A DNA stretch of 36,380 bases from Methylomonas sp. (GTDB taxonomy: Bacteria; Pseudomonadota; Gammaproteobacteria; Methylococcales; Methylomonadaceae). This document shows, piece by piece, positions 1 through 7,745 of the stretch (position 1 is the stretch's first letter; each line of letters opens with the position of its first letter). The stretch lies in contig JALSJK010000181.1 in assembly GCA_026989395.1 (NCBI GenBank), positions 1 to 36,380 on the forward strand, written 5' to 3'. A model generated the notes under the pieces. It did no database searches. It saw only the letters and a list, made by a program, of their open reading frames with translations, and had not been told where the DNA came from. The position numbers and the translations under genes are program-made.

Positions 1-89
1 ACTGACTTAACACTCTGACACAAGCACCCACACAAATTATTTTGATTGTTTTGTTAAAGAGCCTGAGGCCTAATTCGCCTCAGCTGAGT
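1..89 (-). other. 5' leader of an rRNA operon (16S gene outside window)
   Basis: Read on the minus strand, this leader has a 7-bp stem-loop (63-69 with 77-83), then boxA GCTCTTTAACAA (51-62), then the motif TTTGTGTGGGTGCTTGTG (19-36). Those elements, in that order, are familiar from the transcribed leaders of gammaproteobacterial 16S rRNA genes. BoxA also occurs in 16S-23S spacers, but the promoter directly upstream and the absence of 16S or tRNA sequence to the right argue for the operon leader. The 16S gene itself is inferred to begin within roughly 100 bases left of position 1; it cannot be seen here. Confidence 0.85.
51..62 (-). promoter_or_regulatory. boxA antitermination site
   Basis: The minus-strand sequence GCTCTTTAACAA matches the rrn boxA core (TGCTCTTTAACA in E. 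coli), the NusB/NusE loading site that protects rRNA transcription from Rho. It lies about 30 bases downstream of the predicted start of transcription and just after a short hairpin, as expected in an rrn leader. Confidence 0.85.
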
Positions 90-95
90 TGGACT

Positions 96-123
96 ATTAT
101 AAGCCCTTATCTCATCTTGTCAA
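96..123 (-). promoter_or_regulatory. rRNA operon promoter (consensus sigma-70)
   Basis: On the minus strand there is a perfect -35 hexamer TTGACA (118-123) and a perfect -10 hexamer TATAAT (96-101) separated by 16 bp. The 16-bp spacer is the arrangement known from E. coli rrn P1 promoters. Sequence upstream of the -35 is A-rich on the minus strand and could act as an UP element. Immediately downstream come a hairpin, a boxA antiterminator and a conserved rRNA leader motif, so the promoter most likely drives an rRNA operon reading leftward out of the window. The start of transcription should lie near position 89. Confidence 0.88.
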
Positions 124-308
124 ATCTCTTTTCATTTTCCATCGGGCCGGAATATGACTTCACTCCCATTGCCACCCAGAACAATAAAAAATTCACTTCC
201 ATTCCCTTGACTCCTCTTCCCATGACCACCCTGTAACATCCTAATACAGCCAGCCGCCTCTTTCCTTGCTTACTTCCCTCCTTGGCTGAAAAGGTGGGGA
301 AGTATAAC
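124..308. other. Intergenic region between msbA end and the rRNA promoter
   Basis: No convincing gene is visible here. The stretch next to the promoter (about 124-140) is A-rich on the minus strand, compatible with an UP element. No stem followed by a T-run was found after the msbA stop, so where msbA transcription ends before the rRNA promoter is unclear. A minus-strand open frame crosses this stretch, but it starts inside msbA in another frame and looks random. Confidence 0.4.
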
Positions 309-2102
309 TTATCCTTGAGTTCTGTCAATCGTTTTAGTTTTTTCTTTCTCAGCCAATCCAAACTGAATCTTGTGGAGACGCGAATACACCTGATTTTTGG
401 CCAAAAGCTCTTCATGCGAGCCGCGCTCAATAATCTTCCCCTCCTCCACAACCACAATTAGGTCAGCTTGTTTTATTGTTGACAGTCGATGCGCAATTAC
501 AATAGTTGTTCTATTTCGCATAATTACATTTAGTGCCGCCTGAATCAGGCGCTCAGACTCTGTATCCAATGCGGAAGTCGCTTCATCCAGTATCAACACA
601 GGAGCATCCTTTAAAATTGCACGCGCCAAGGCCAATCTCTGCCGCTGCCCCCCAGATAATTTTGCTCCATGCTCACCAATTTCTGTATCTAATCCTTGAG
701 GAAGATTCTTTATAAACTCCATTGCATAGGCGTCAAACGCAGCCTTTTCGATATCACGCCTACTTGCTCCTTCCATCGCGCCGTAAGCTATATTATTGGC
801 TACCGTATCATTAAATAGCGTAATATTTTGCGTGACTAATGCAACCTGTTGACGTAAGCTCGCTAACTTGTATTGCTGGACTTCAATACCGTCTAAAAAT
901 ATCTTTCCTTGCTCGCAATCATAAAACCTTGGAATCAGGCTCACTAATGTACTTTTCCCCCCCCCTGATGCGCCAACCAGCGCAATCGTTTGCCCAGCAC
1001 GAATATTCAGATTGACATTATTTAATGCATATTTATCTGAGCCTGGGTATTTAAAACTCACACCCTTAAACTCAAGCCTTCCCGCCGCGCGATCTAAATC
1101 ATATTCGCCGACATCTTTTTCTCCCGGCTCATCTAAAATTTCAAATAATGAATCAGCAGCCACAATCCCTTTCTGGATATCGTTATTAGCATCGCTCAGT
1201 AATTTTATTGGCCTCGGCAACATGAATGCTGCCGTTAAATATGCAACAAATTCTCCGGCACTGGCCTCCTTCATAACCATTAGGGCTAAATACATTATCC
1301 CGGCCAAGGCAAATGAAATAACAATCTGCAGTAAAGGGTTATGCATTGCAATCGTTGCGGCTAATTTAATCGATTGTCGCTTGTTATACTCACTACTCTC
1401 CAAAAAGCGACGCCGCTCATATCGTTCCCCTCCAAAACTACGCACAATTCGGTGTCCAGCCACCAATTCAGAAGCAATATGCGTCATATCACCCACCGAT
1501 TCCTGGATATTTTTACTTAATTTCCGCAATCTTTTGCTAATAAAACCAACAAAAATCGCTATTAATGGCGCCACACCCAAAAATATTAACGAAAGCATCC
1601 AATTTAGATAAAATAGATAACTCAACAAACCGACTGCGGTTAGGCCTTCTCTGACAATTGTCCTAATTGCATCAGTGACCGCTTTCGTCACTTCGCCTAC
1701 GTTATGAGTTAATCTGGATATCATATAACCCGTATTATTTTGATCGAAATAAGCAGTCGGCAACCGCGTATACTGATCGAACAACTCGCACCGCAATTTA
1801 TGCACTACATTTGCAGAAACTCTAGCTAGAAAATAATTCCCTAAGAAAGCGCCAGCCCCTCTGACTACAAATAATCCGATGACAAATATTGGCACAAATT
1901 TAACGCCTTCTCTTGCCTCAGTTTGTAAAGCATCAATAATATGCTTAACCAAGGCAGCAATTAGCGGCTGTGTTCCAGCATAAATTAAATACCCAAGCAC
2001 GCTAATGAAAAAAAGTCCCTTGAAAGGCAGCATATACCTAAGTAAGCGCCGGTATGTTTTTACCCCTCCCGTCTTCTTTCTGTTTTTTTTTGATTTGGCC
2101 AT
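309..2102 (-). CDS. msbA: Lipid A export ATP-binding/permease protein MsbA
   Basis: This is an inner-membrane half-transporter ABC exporter that, as a homodimer, flips lipid A-core to the periplasmic leaflet. The 597 residues give a transmembrane domain (about 25-310) and a C-terminal ATPase domain. Visible motifs are Walker A GASGGGKS (377-384), signature LSGGQ (482-486), Walker B with LILDEA (503-508) and the H-loop His538. Length fits the family (about 580). The start, from a basic cytoplasmic N-terminus before TYRRL, aligns with known MsbA starts, although no good ribosome binding site precedes it. It is divergent from three LPS core and O-antigen genes, which supports the lipid A assignment over a drug exporter. 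A run of nine G encodes the Walker A glycines. Confidence 0.93.
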   Translation of the reverse strand: MAKSKKNRKKTGGVKTYRRLLRYMLPFKGLFFISVLGYLIYAGTQPLIAALVKHIIDALQTEAREGVKFVPIFVIGLFVVRGAGAFLGNYFLARVSANVVHKLRCELFDQYTRLPTAYFDQNNTGYMISRLTHNVGEVTKAVTDAIRTIVREGLTAVGLLSYLFYLNWMLSLIFLGVAPLIAIFVGFISKRLRKLSKNIQESVGDMTHIASELVAGHRIVRSFGGERYERRRFLESSEYNKRQSIKLAATIAMHNPLLQIVISFALAGIMYLALMVMKEASAGEFVAYLTAAFMLPRPIKLLSDANNDIQKGIVAADSLFEILDEPGEKDVGEYDLDRAAGRLEFKGVSFKYPGSDKYALNNVNLNIRAGQTIALVGASGGGKSTLVSLIPRFYDCEQGKIFLDGIEVQQYKLASLRQQVALVTQNITLFNDTVANNIAYGAMEGASRRDIEKAAFDAYAMEFIKNLPQGLDTEIGEHGAKLSGGQRQRLALARAILKDAPVLILDEATSALDTESERLIQAALNVIMRNRTTIVIAHRLSTIKQADLIVVVEEGKIIERGSHEELLAKNQVYSRLHKIQFGLAEKEKTKTIDRTQG

Positions 2103-2260
2103 ACTAATTATTAAATCTGAATCCTCTTTTTTTCATCAACTGGAGAAAGAACTACCGTAATATAAGTCAAAAACATACTATCATACTCACTATAAGCTCG
2201 GTGCATTTCACTTTTGATTTTGATTTATTACTTTAGCTTTAAAAGATTATTTTTTTCACA

Positions 2261-3361
2261 ATGCAAAAGAACCTTGTAACACCCATTCAACCTGAGCGTA
2301 TTTTGGTAATTATTATGCGCTATCTCGGCGATGTACTCCTGGCCACACCCTTGATGAGCTCACTCAGAAAAACATTCATAACTTCTGAAATCGATGCTCT
2401 CGTTTTCGAAAATACCGCCAATATCTTGGAAGGGTTTTCTGACATTAATAACATTGTTACTATCCCAACCAATCCTACTTTTAATGAACAGCTACTTTTC
2501 TACAAAAGGCTTTTCAGAAAATACGACCTTGTAGTTAACACTCAAACTGGCGATCGGCCATTTATTGCGTCTCTTGTAGCCTCCTCAACTCGAATTGGAG
2601 CGGTCCCACAGAACCGGGAAAAAGGACAATGGAAACGTCTTTTTTATGATGGCTGGACTGAATTTGACGATGAAAACACTCATACGGTCTTGCAGCACTT
2701 AAAGCTTGCAGATGTACTCAGCATTCCACGAGTTTATAAAACCTCCCCTCCCCGCAGCAATCTTGATACAAACATAATTCCCAATCAAAAATATGCCATA
2801 CTCCACCCCCACCCTAAATGGCACTATAAACGCTGGCCTATAGAAAATTGGATTGCAACTGGCCGCTACCTCAATCAACTTGGCTTGCAAGTTATGATAT
2901 CGGGCAGTGCAAATAAAGAGGAAAAAAACTACATTAGTCAAATTCATGATCAGCTTCCCGATCAAACCATAAATCTTTCGGGAAAACTGTCTCTTGCCGA
3001 ATTAAGTACTATTATCAAACACGCCCAGATTTTTATTGGACCAGATACTGGAATTACCCATTTAGCCGCCGCCACAGGGATCCCTGTTATAGCACTTTTT
3101 GGGCCAACCAACCCTGTAAAATGGGCGCCATGGCCATACAATTATCACCTGGACAAAAACCCCTTTAAAAAAAACGGGAGCCAAAATGTTAGCAATATTT
3201 ACCTTGCCCAAGGCCCAGGCGACTGCGTGCCCTGCCACCAGGAAGGCTGCGAACAGAACAGATTAAGCTTCAGCCATTGCCTTGAATCTCTCAGCTTTAC
3301 TACCATAAAACCATTTATTGACCAAAGCTTACAAGGCCATTCTAATTCTCATAAAACTTGA
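2261..3361 (+). CDS. LPS heptosyltransferase (GT9, WaaQ/heptosyltransferase III-like)
   Basis: This is a cytoplasmic-face glycosyltransferase that adds a heptose to the LPS inner core from an ADP-heptose donor. The 366-residue protein shows the two Rossmann-like halves of GT9. Near the N-terminus is RILVIIMRYLGDVLLATP, with the family's conserved Asp (residue 24). The C-terminal nucleotide-sugar motif is PDTGITHLAA (261-270), followed by GIPVIALFGPTNP. Four Cys (322, 325, 330, 340) near the C-terminus resemble the Cys-bearing tail of WaaQ/WaaF relatives. The ATG at 2261 gives 12 residues before the first strand; no Shine-Dalgarno is visible. It heads the LPS genes and is divergent from msbA. 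GT9 membership is firm; the heptose III role is inferred. Confidence 0.85.
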   Translation: MQKNLVTPIQPERILVIIMRYLGDVLLATPLMSSLRKTFITSEIDALVFENTANILEGFSDINNIVTIPTNPTFNEQLLFYKRLFRKYDLVVNTQTGDRPFIASLVASSTRIGAVPQNREKGQWKRLFYDGWTEFDDENTHTVLQHLKLADVLSIPRVYKTSPPRSNLDTNIIPNQKYAILHPHPKWHYKRWPIENWIATGRYLNQLGLQVMISGSANKEEKNYISQIHDQLPDQTINLSGKLSLAELSTIIKHAQIFIGPDTGITHLAAATGIPVIALFGPTNPVKWAPWPYNYHLDKNPFKKNGSQNVSNIYLAQGPGDCVPCHQEGCEQNRLSFSHCLESLSFTTIKPFIDQSLQGHSNSHKT

Positions 3362-3511
3362 TTCAGAAATCCGCTTCTAGCTCCCGTAAAACACGAGCTA
3401 AAACAATAATTAGCCCAACAAATCTATTTTACGGTTAAAATATATAGAAAAACATTTGGTCTCTTTCAAATATTTCATTTAGTCACTGCAAGAATCAACT
3501 TTCTATAATCA

Positions 3512-4693
3512 ATGCCCAACCTTCAAGCCAAAATTTTCAACGCAGGAGGTATAGTAAGCGCACTGCTTTTGCTTACCATCCCTTTTTCAACATCAATCTC
3601 AATCATCTTCTCAGGTATTTTGCTGCTCCTTTGGCTTGCATCATTCCAGTTCAAAAAATTACCCTGGCTTTTACGCAATAATCAAGTTGCTTTATTTTCG
3701 CTGCTACTCTTTATCGGACTATTTATTGCAACCAGTTATAGTAGCGCACCTTTTAAAGATGCCATTAAGATGTGGGCCAAATATCGAGAATTCTTTTTAT
3801 TCATTGTATTGTTACCTTTTTTATCAACCCCACAACATAAGAAATGGATGATTTATGCCTTTATAACGGGAATGATCGCTACTCTGCTGGTTTCCTATGC
3901 AATGTATTTTGACTTTATTCCAAGACCGCGTTATGCAGCAACCCTAAAAAGCATTATTACCCAAAGCATCATGATTTCTTTCTTTGGCTATTACTGTGCA
4001 CTACAAATCAGAAATCCCGAGATCATTAAAAATAAGATTTTTTGGTGTTTGCTTTTACTTATTTGCATTCACAACCTCTATTTTGTAGCGATCGGGAGAA
4101 CTGGCCAACTGCTCGGCTTACTTTTTGTTTTTTTGTATTGCTTCCAACATCTCAATACAAAATTATCTATGTTATTGATAAGCCTCTTCGCTGTATTTTT
4201 TGCGCTCTTCATCAATTATTCTGAAATGGGGTTTCGCATTACAGAAGGATTTCAAAATGTATTGAATTATGACTTTAATGCGCCAGAGACCGAAACATCC
4301 ATGGGAAGAAGACTTACTTTTTGGAAATACTCGCTTACACTGATTAAGGAATCACCCTGGTTCGGCCATGGGACGGGGAGTTTTGAAACAGAGTATCAAC
4401 GATTAGCTGATAGCAGCTTTTACATTACCAAAAATCCTCATAGCGAATTCCTTTCTCTTGGCGTGCAACTTGGAATTCCAGGACTCCTTCTTTTTTTAGG
4501 TTTTCTATTTAGCCAATTTCAATTAGCTCAAAAAATGGAAATTCCGAGAAAATGGTTTGCCCAAGGACTTTTCTTATCGATTACTGTTTCCAGTATTTTT
4601 AATTCACCGATACTTGATCATACTGAAGGCCATTGGTTTGGTTGTTTACTAGCTCTTTGCTTTGCTCCGCAATCAACACAAAAAAATGCTTAG
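3512..4693 (+). CDS. O-antigen ligase family protein (WaaL-like)
   Basis: This polytopic inner-membrane protein of 393 residues has about ten hydrophobic segments and a periplasmic loop of the Wzy_C/O-antigen ligase type. WaaL joins undecaprenyl-linked O-antigen to lipid A-core in the periplasm. Supporting residues are Arg196 in GRTGQ, the loop motifs GRRLTFW (265-271) and GHGTGSF (285-291), and NPHSEF (308-313), whose His310 fits the conserved ligase His. The segment GVQLGIPGLLLFLGF after it is typical of the family. The last 8 bases overlap the next glycosyltransferase. Wzy polymerases share this fold, so ligase rather than polymerase rests on the LPS-core neighbours. Confidence 0.85.
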   Translation: MPNLQAKIFNAGGIVSALLLLTIPFSTSISIIFSGILLLLWLASFQFKKLPWLLRNNQVALFSLLLFIGLFIATSYSSAPFKDAIKMWAKYREFFLFIVLLPFLSTPQHKKWMIYAFITGMIATLLVSYAMYFDFIPRPRYAATLKSIITQSIMISFFGYYCALQIRNPEIIKNKIFWCLLLLICIHNLYFVAIGRTGQLLGLLFVFLYCFQHLNTKLSMLLISLFAVFFALFINYSEMGFRITEGFQNVLNYDFNAPETETSMGRRLTFWKYSLTLIKESPWFGHGTGSFETEYQRLADSSFYITKNPHSEFLSLGVQLGIPGLLLFLGFLFSQFQLAQKMEIPRKWFAQGLFLSITVSSIFNSPILDHTEGHWFGCLLALCFAPQSTQKNA

Positions 4694-5426
4694 CGTTATC
4701 ATCATCGCTAAAAATGAAGCCCGCCATATTGTATCTTGTTTAGATTCAGTTACTTGGGCAGATGAAATCATTGTCCTGGATTCTGGAAGCACAGATGAAA
4801 CTGTTTCACTATGTAAAAAATATACCCCCTATGTTTATGAAACAGATTGGCCTGGTTTTGGCCCTCAAAAACAGCGCGCGCTGGAAAAGGCCCAAGGCGA
4901 ATGGATACTCAGCATTGATGCTGACGAAATTATAACGCATGACCTTAAAAAGGAAATCAAACAAGCAATCAAGTCCACCAGGTTTGCCGGATATCAAGTC
5001 CCGAGACTATCAAAATTTTGTGGAAAAGAAATACAGCATAGTGGATGGTGGCCTGATTATACCATCCGGTTATTTCGTAAAAATTCAGCAAATTTCTCAC
5101 TGGTGCCGGTTCACGAAAAAGTCAATGTTGAAGGAGCTGTCGGAAAATTAAAAAACCCTATCCTACATGACACTTACGAAACACTTGATGAAGCAATCTA
5201 CAAAATGAATCGCTACTCAACACTGGGTGCAAAAATGCTATGTGATGCCGGTATAAAATCTTCATTAGGCAAGGCTTTGATAAGAGCCTGCTGGACATTC
5301 ATCAGAACTTACCTAATCAAAGCCGGATTTTTAGATGGCAAATATGGCTTAATGCTTGCAATTCTTAATGCTGAAGGTACATTTTACAAATACATTAAAT
5401 TACTGGAATTTCAAAACGAGCAATAA
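4686..5426 (+). CDS. Family 2 glycosyltransferase, LPS core (WaaE/KdtX-like)
   Basis: This 246-residue cytoplasmic GT2 enzyme is related to WaaE/KdtX beta-1,4-glucosyltransferases of the LPS inner core. The N-terminus MLSVIIIAKNEARHI is the typical GT2 nucleotide-binding start, DSGSTDET (32-39) follows, and the metal-binding DAD is at 78-80. A second conserved block (GWWPDYTIRLFRK, 120-132, then PVHE) is characteristic of this subgroup. The open frame extends upstream to a TTG at 4662, but the ATG at 4686 was chosen because it begins exactly at the family's first residue and overlaps the ligase stop by 8 bases (ATGCTTAG), suggesting translational coupling. The sugar specificity is not determinable from sequence alone. 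Confidence 0.87.
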   Translation: MLSVIIIAKNEARHIVSCLDSVTWADEIIVLDSGSTDETVSLCKKYTPYVYETDWPGFGPQKQRALEKAQGEWILSIDADEIITHDLKKEIKQAIKSTRFAGYQVPRLSKFCGKEIQHSGWWPDYTIRLFRKNSANFSLVPVHEKVNVEGAVGKLKNPILHDTYETLDEAIYKMNRYSTLGAKMLCDAGIKSSLGKALIRACWTFIRTYLIKAGFLDGKYGLMLAILNAEGTFYKYIKLLEFQNEQ

Positions 5427-5472
5427 ATACGAAAAAAATTCACACCCCTCAACTCAGCAATGCTAAACCTTC

Positions 5473-5994
5473 CTATTTTATTACTCCACACGCCACTCTT
5501 GGCCCGCCGCCACCCAGTTTTTTCGGCAAATCAGAATAATTATCCCCTCCAGCATGAATTATCAAAGAACGCCCCTTAATATCAGATACCTTGACGCGAG
5601 GCGCAAGAATTGGGGCAGTCGCTTTACCATCAGCCTCAACATATAGAAAAGCCAAATCACCAAGATGGCCTTCACCATATGGACCAGCATGTAAGCCTGT
5701 ATCCGCTGGGTCAAAATGACCTCCGGCAGCCAACCCAGGCACCACTTTTCCATTTTTTTCCTTGGACCCACACTTTGGATTTTGATGAATATGAAAGCCA
5801 TGCCCCCCAGAAGAAAGCCCAACCAGATCTGGTGAAAAAACGGCTCCATACTTTGTATCGGCAACATTAATAATACCGATTTTTTCCCCCACACCTCTCG
5901 AAGTAACTTTGTTAATTGTTATTTTGACACTCTCAGCAACAGCAGAACTGGCGACCAATACAGTAAGGCATGCAAGTAATTTAAAACGCTTCAT
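5473..5994 (-). CDS. sodC: Periplasmic Cu/Zn superoxide dismutase
   Basis: SodC dismutates superoxide in the periplasm. The 173-residue precursor has a Sec signal peptide ending near SAVA (residue 20). The mature protein shows GFHIH (66-70; His68 and His70), GGHFDP (His93), GEGHLGDL (His110, Asp113) and SLIIHAGGDN (His147). These supply the copper and zinc ligands, with His102 probably the other zinc ligand. Cys75 and Cys169 can form the conserved disulfide. A strong ribosome binding site AAGGGGT (6001-6007) precedes the ATG by 6 bases. The gene is convergent with the glycosyltransferase and stands alone, with its own predicted promoter. It adds to the periplasmic copper proteins in this window. 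Confidence 0.95.
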   Translation of the reverse strand: MKRFKLLACLTVLVASSAVAESVKITINKVTSRGVGEKIGIINVADTKYGAVFSPDLVGLSSGGHGFHIHQNPKCGSKEKNGKVVPGLAAGGHFDPADTGLHAGPYGEGHLGDLAFLYVEADGKATAPILAPRVKVSDIKGRSLIIHAGGDNYSDLPKKLGGGGPRVACGVIK

Positions 5995-6014
5995 TTTTTT
6001 ACCCCTTAAAAATT

Positions 6015-6043
6015 ATTAAATTCAGAACATTCAAATCGTGCAA
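6015..6043 (-). promoter_or_regulatory. Predicted sigma-70 promoter of sodC
   Basis: The minus strand carries TTGCAC (6038-6043), a 17-bp spacer and TTTAAT (6015-6020). Transcription would start about 15 bases upstream of the sodC ATG, just before the Shine-Dalgarno. A small inverted repeat (AAGAG/CTCTT, 6042-6058) overlaps the upstream edge of the -35 and could bind a regulator. This is prediction from hexamer match only. Confidence 0.45.
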
Positions 6044-6289
6044 GAGGACTTTTCTCTTCCCCGTTAATACTATATGCTTTTTTGAATAATAATTAAAAAA
6101 TGGTTTTTTTAGAATACCTTTCTGAAAATAACCGTATTAGGTTCTCTGAGAGAAAATCGGTAAATACAGCTCATTTTTTAATCTTTTAGTCGCTCATATC
6201 GAGATGATACAACGAAAATTCGGCAAAATTGGCCATTGCTAGCCAACCCTCCAGAAGAATCAGCCATAATAACCCGGTAACCACCGCCT

Positions 6290-7066
6290 TTAATTCGTGT
6301 CAAAAACTGTCCCTCGCAATTTCAACCCTTGCAACCAGCCTTTAATTTTACTTAGACTGTTTAATGCAGGAACAGCTGAATTTAAGGCAACCGCATCAAC
6401 CAAACAATACCAGGCAGCCACCCCACTTGGTGGATTACCCTGCGGCAAATTTAGAACTGGATCAATATCCGCCCATTTCCATGTTCCAACAGCTGTGCCA
6501 ATTATTTCCAACCAGGTTGTGATAAAAAAAGCGGCCAAATAAACCATTGGTGATTGCCCTTTAAACAAATAAATCAAAAAAACCCAGAATAGCAAAGCTC
6601 CAACCGCATCCCCCTGCTCAGGAATCCCGCTCACTCCCCACATAGACCAAAGACCACAAACCAAAACAACAAAGATTGCAATTTCCCTAGCATATTGTTG
6701 AAACAGTCCTGACCTAGCCATTGCAACAGCAGTCAAATACACCATCCCGTGACCTGGGGGCACATATGCGGGTACATTTTCATATCGATAAGTATACCCT
6801 CCCATAAATACTGAAGCAAAATGCTCACCTAATGTTGCAAACGCCACCGCGATCAACACCTGCATTCTGACAAATTTACATTCCCCAAACAGCAAGCCAA
6901 TTAAAAACACCCAACCAGCCACACCCAGCGCATTTTGTTTTTGAATATCCGCATCCGCATCTGTTACCAAACATACTGCAACACAAAAAAAAGTGAATAT
7001 TGTTATGAAGTAATCTCGTTTATTGTGGGTAAATCTCCCATTTAATTCTGGAAAATGGCGTAACAT
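6290..7066 (-). CDS. Polytopic membrane protein of unknown function
   Basis: I do not recognise a named family. The 258-residue protein has about six to seven hydrophobic segments (roughly 20-34, 46-61, 68-88, 107-117, 129-145, 153-168, 172-195) and short charged ends. Polar residues sit near or in the membrane: Glu81-His82, NVPAYVPPGHG (97-107), Glu187, and NPPSGVAAWYCLVDA (211-225). Residues about 79-115 and 186-224 look like two copies of one pattern (Leu/Glu, six residues, Gly, aromatic-x-aromatic, then PPxG and Tyr), suggesting an internal duplication. The layout is loosely reminiscent of carotenoid-hydratase-type membrane proteins, but that is weak. No Shine-Dalgarno is visible. It is monocistronic between YqaA and sodC. 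Confidence 0.7.
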   Translation of the reverse strand: MLRHFPELNGRFTHNKRDYFITIFTFFCVAVCLVTDADADIQKQNALGVAGWVFLIGLLFGECKFVRMQVLIAVAFATLGEHFASVFMGGYTYRYENVPAYVPPGHGMVYLTAVAMARSGLFQQYAREIAIFVVLVCGLWSMWGVSGIPEQGDAVGALLFWVFLIYLFKGQSPMVYLAAFFITTWLEIIGTAVGTWKWADIDPVLNLPQGNPPSGVAAWYCLVDAVALNSAVPALNSLSKIKGWLQGLKLRGTVFDTN

Positions 7067-7194
7067 AAATTTATCCGAAAAAAATTAATCAAGAAGACCC
7101 CGACCATCCCCGAGCACATCTTCTATAAATGCAAAAGCGCTATATTCTGAACCAGTTAATCGCATCTTACAAGACCGATATAATTTTTAAGCCA

Positions 7195-7620
7195 TTAAAC
7201 AAAAAATGATGCCACCAAGTAATAACGAAGAGCCTTTCCAATAATAATTGCTAATATAGAATAAAATAAAGAAAGTTTTAACCAACCTCCAGCAAAACAC
7301 AAGCCATCTCCAACAACTGGCAGCCATGAAAACAACATAGCCCAACTTCCCCATTTTTTTACAAATCCTAAAGATTTTTGTTTTTTTTCTGAAAGCATCT
7401 TTTCCAAAGGATATTTCTTTGCTGCAAACACCCCCAAAATCCAAGTTGTAATCGCCCCCAAAGTATTTCCTATGGTGGCTACAAAAACCAAAAACTCCAT
7501 TTTTTGCTTATTTTCTGATGCTAAATAGGCGAGAAGTGCTTCAGAGCCTCCAGGCGCAATTGTAGATGAAATAAATGAACTAACAAAAAGCCCCCAAATA
7601 TCCATCGAAATATTTTGCAT
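7195..7620 (-). CDS. yqaA: YqaA family membrane protein (DedA/SNARE-associated superfamily)
   Basis: This small inner-membrane protein is related to E. coli YqaA in the DedA/VTT superfamily; members of that superfamily are implicated in lipid transport and envelope homeostasis, while YqaA itself is poorly defined. The 141 residues show the family pattern: SSFISSTIAPGGSEALL near the N-terminus, a central GNTLGA motif (51-56), WLPVVGDGLCFAGGW (99-113), and the C-terminal GKALRYYLVA (128-137). The open frame continues up to a TTG at 7653 inside a terminator loop. The ATG at 7620 was chosen because GGAG precedes it and the length matches YqaA (about 142). It begins only 14 bases after the copper-operon terminator, so expression may depend on read-through or a promoter embedded upstream of the hairpin. 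Confidence 0.82.
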   Translation of the reverse strand: MQNISMDIWGLFVSSFISSTIAPGGSEALLAYLASENKQKMEFLVFVATIGNTLGAITTWILGVFAAKKYPLEKMLSEKKQKSLGFVKKWGSWAMLFSWLPVVGDGLCFAGGWLKLSLFYSILAIIIGKALRYYLVASFFV

Positions 7621-7633
7621 TTTCTCCGCGCAT

Positions 7634-7668
7634 GAAAAAGCCTCTATGACCAAAAAATCATAGAGGCT
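7634..7668 (-). terminator. Intrinsic terminator of the copper operon
   Basis: A perfect 11-bp stem (7639-7649 with 7658-7668, AGCCTCTATGA and its complement) with an 8-base loop is followed on the minus strand by a T-run (7635-7638). It lies 78 bases beyond the stop of the last copper-operon gene. Because it sits just before the YqaA ribosome binding site, it could also act as an attenuator for that gene. Confidence 0.88.
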
Positions 7669-7745
7669 AATAACCTACAACTTGTTATCTCAATCATTCC
7701 CTATAAATATTTATCTTCCTTACACCTCAACTGATCAATCAAACT

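Noticed and set aside
107-457. Open frame on the minus strand beyond the msbA stop
   Set aside because: It begins inside msbA in another frame, has no ribosome binding site, and its sequence runs through the rRNA promoter; composition looks random.
1012-1611. 199-residue open frame on the plus strand
   Set aside because: It lies wholly antisense to msbA, whose motifs are intact across the region; no domain features or Shine-Dalgarno.
3376-3404. TAGCTC/GAGCTA stem-loop after the heptosyltransferase gene
   Set aside because: The stem has only 6 bp with an 11-base loop and is followed by A-rich sequence, so it does not fit a terminator for the plus strand.
7621-7653. Longer YqaA start at TTG 7653
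   Set aside because: It lies in the loop of the terminator and adds residues not found in the family; the ATG at 7620 has its own GGAG.
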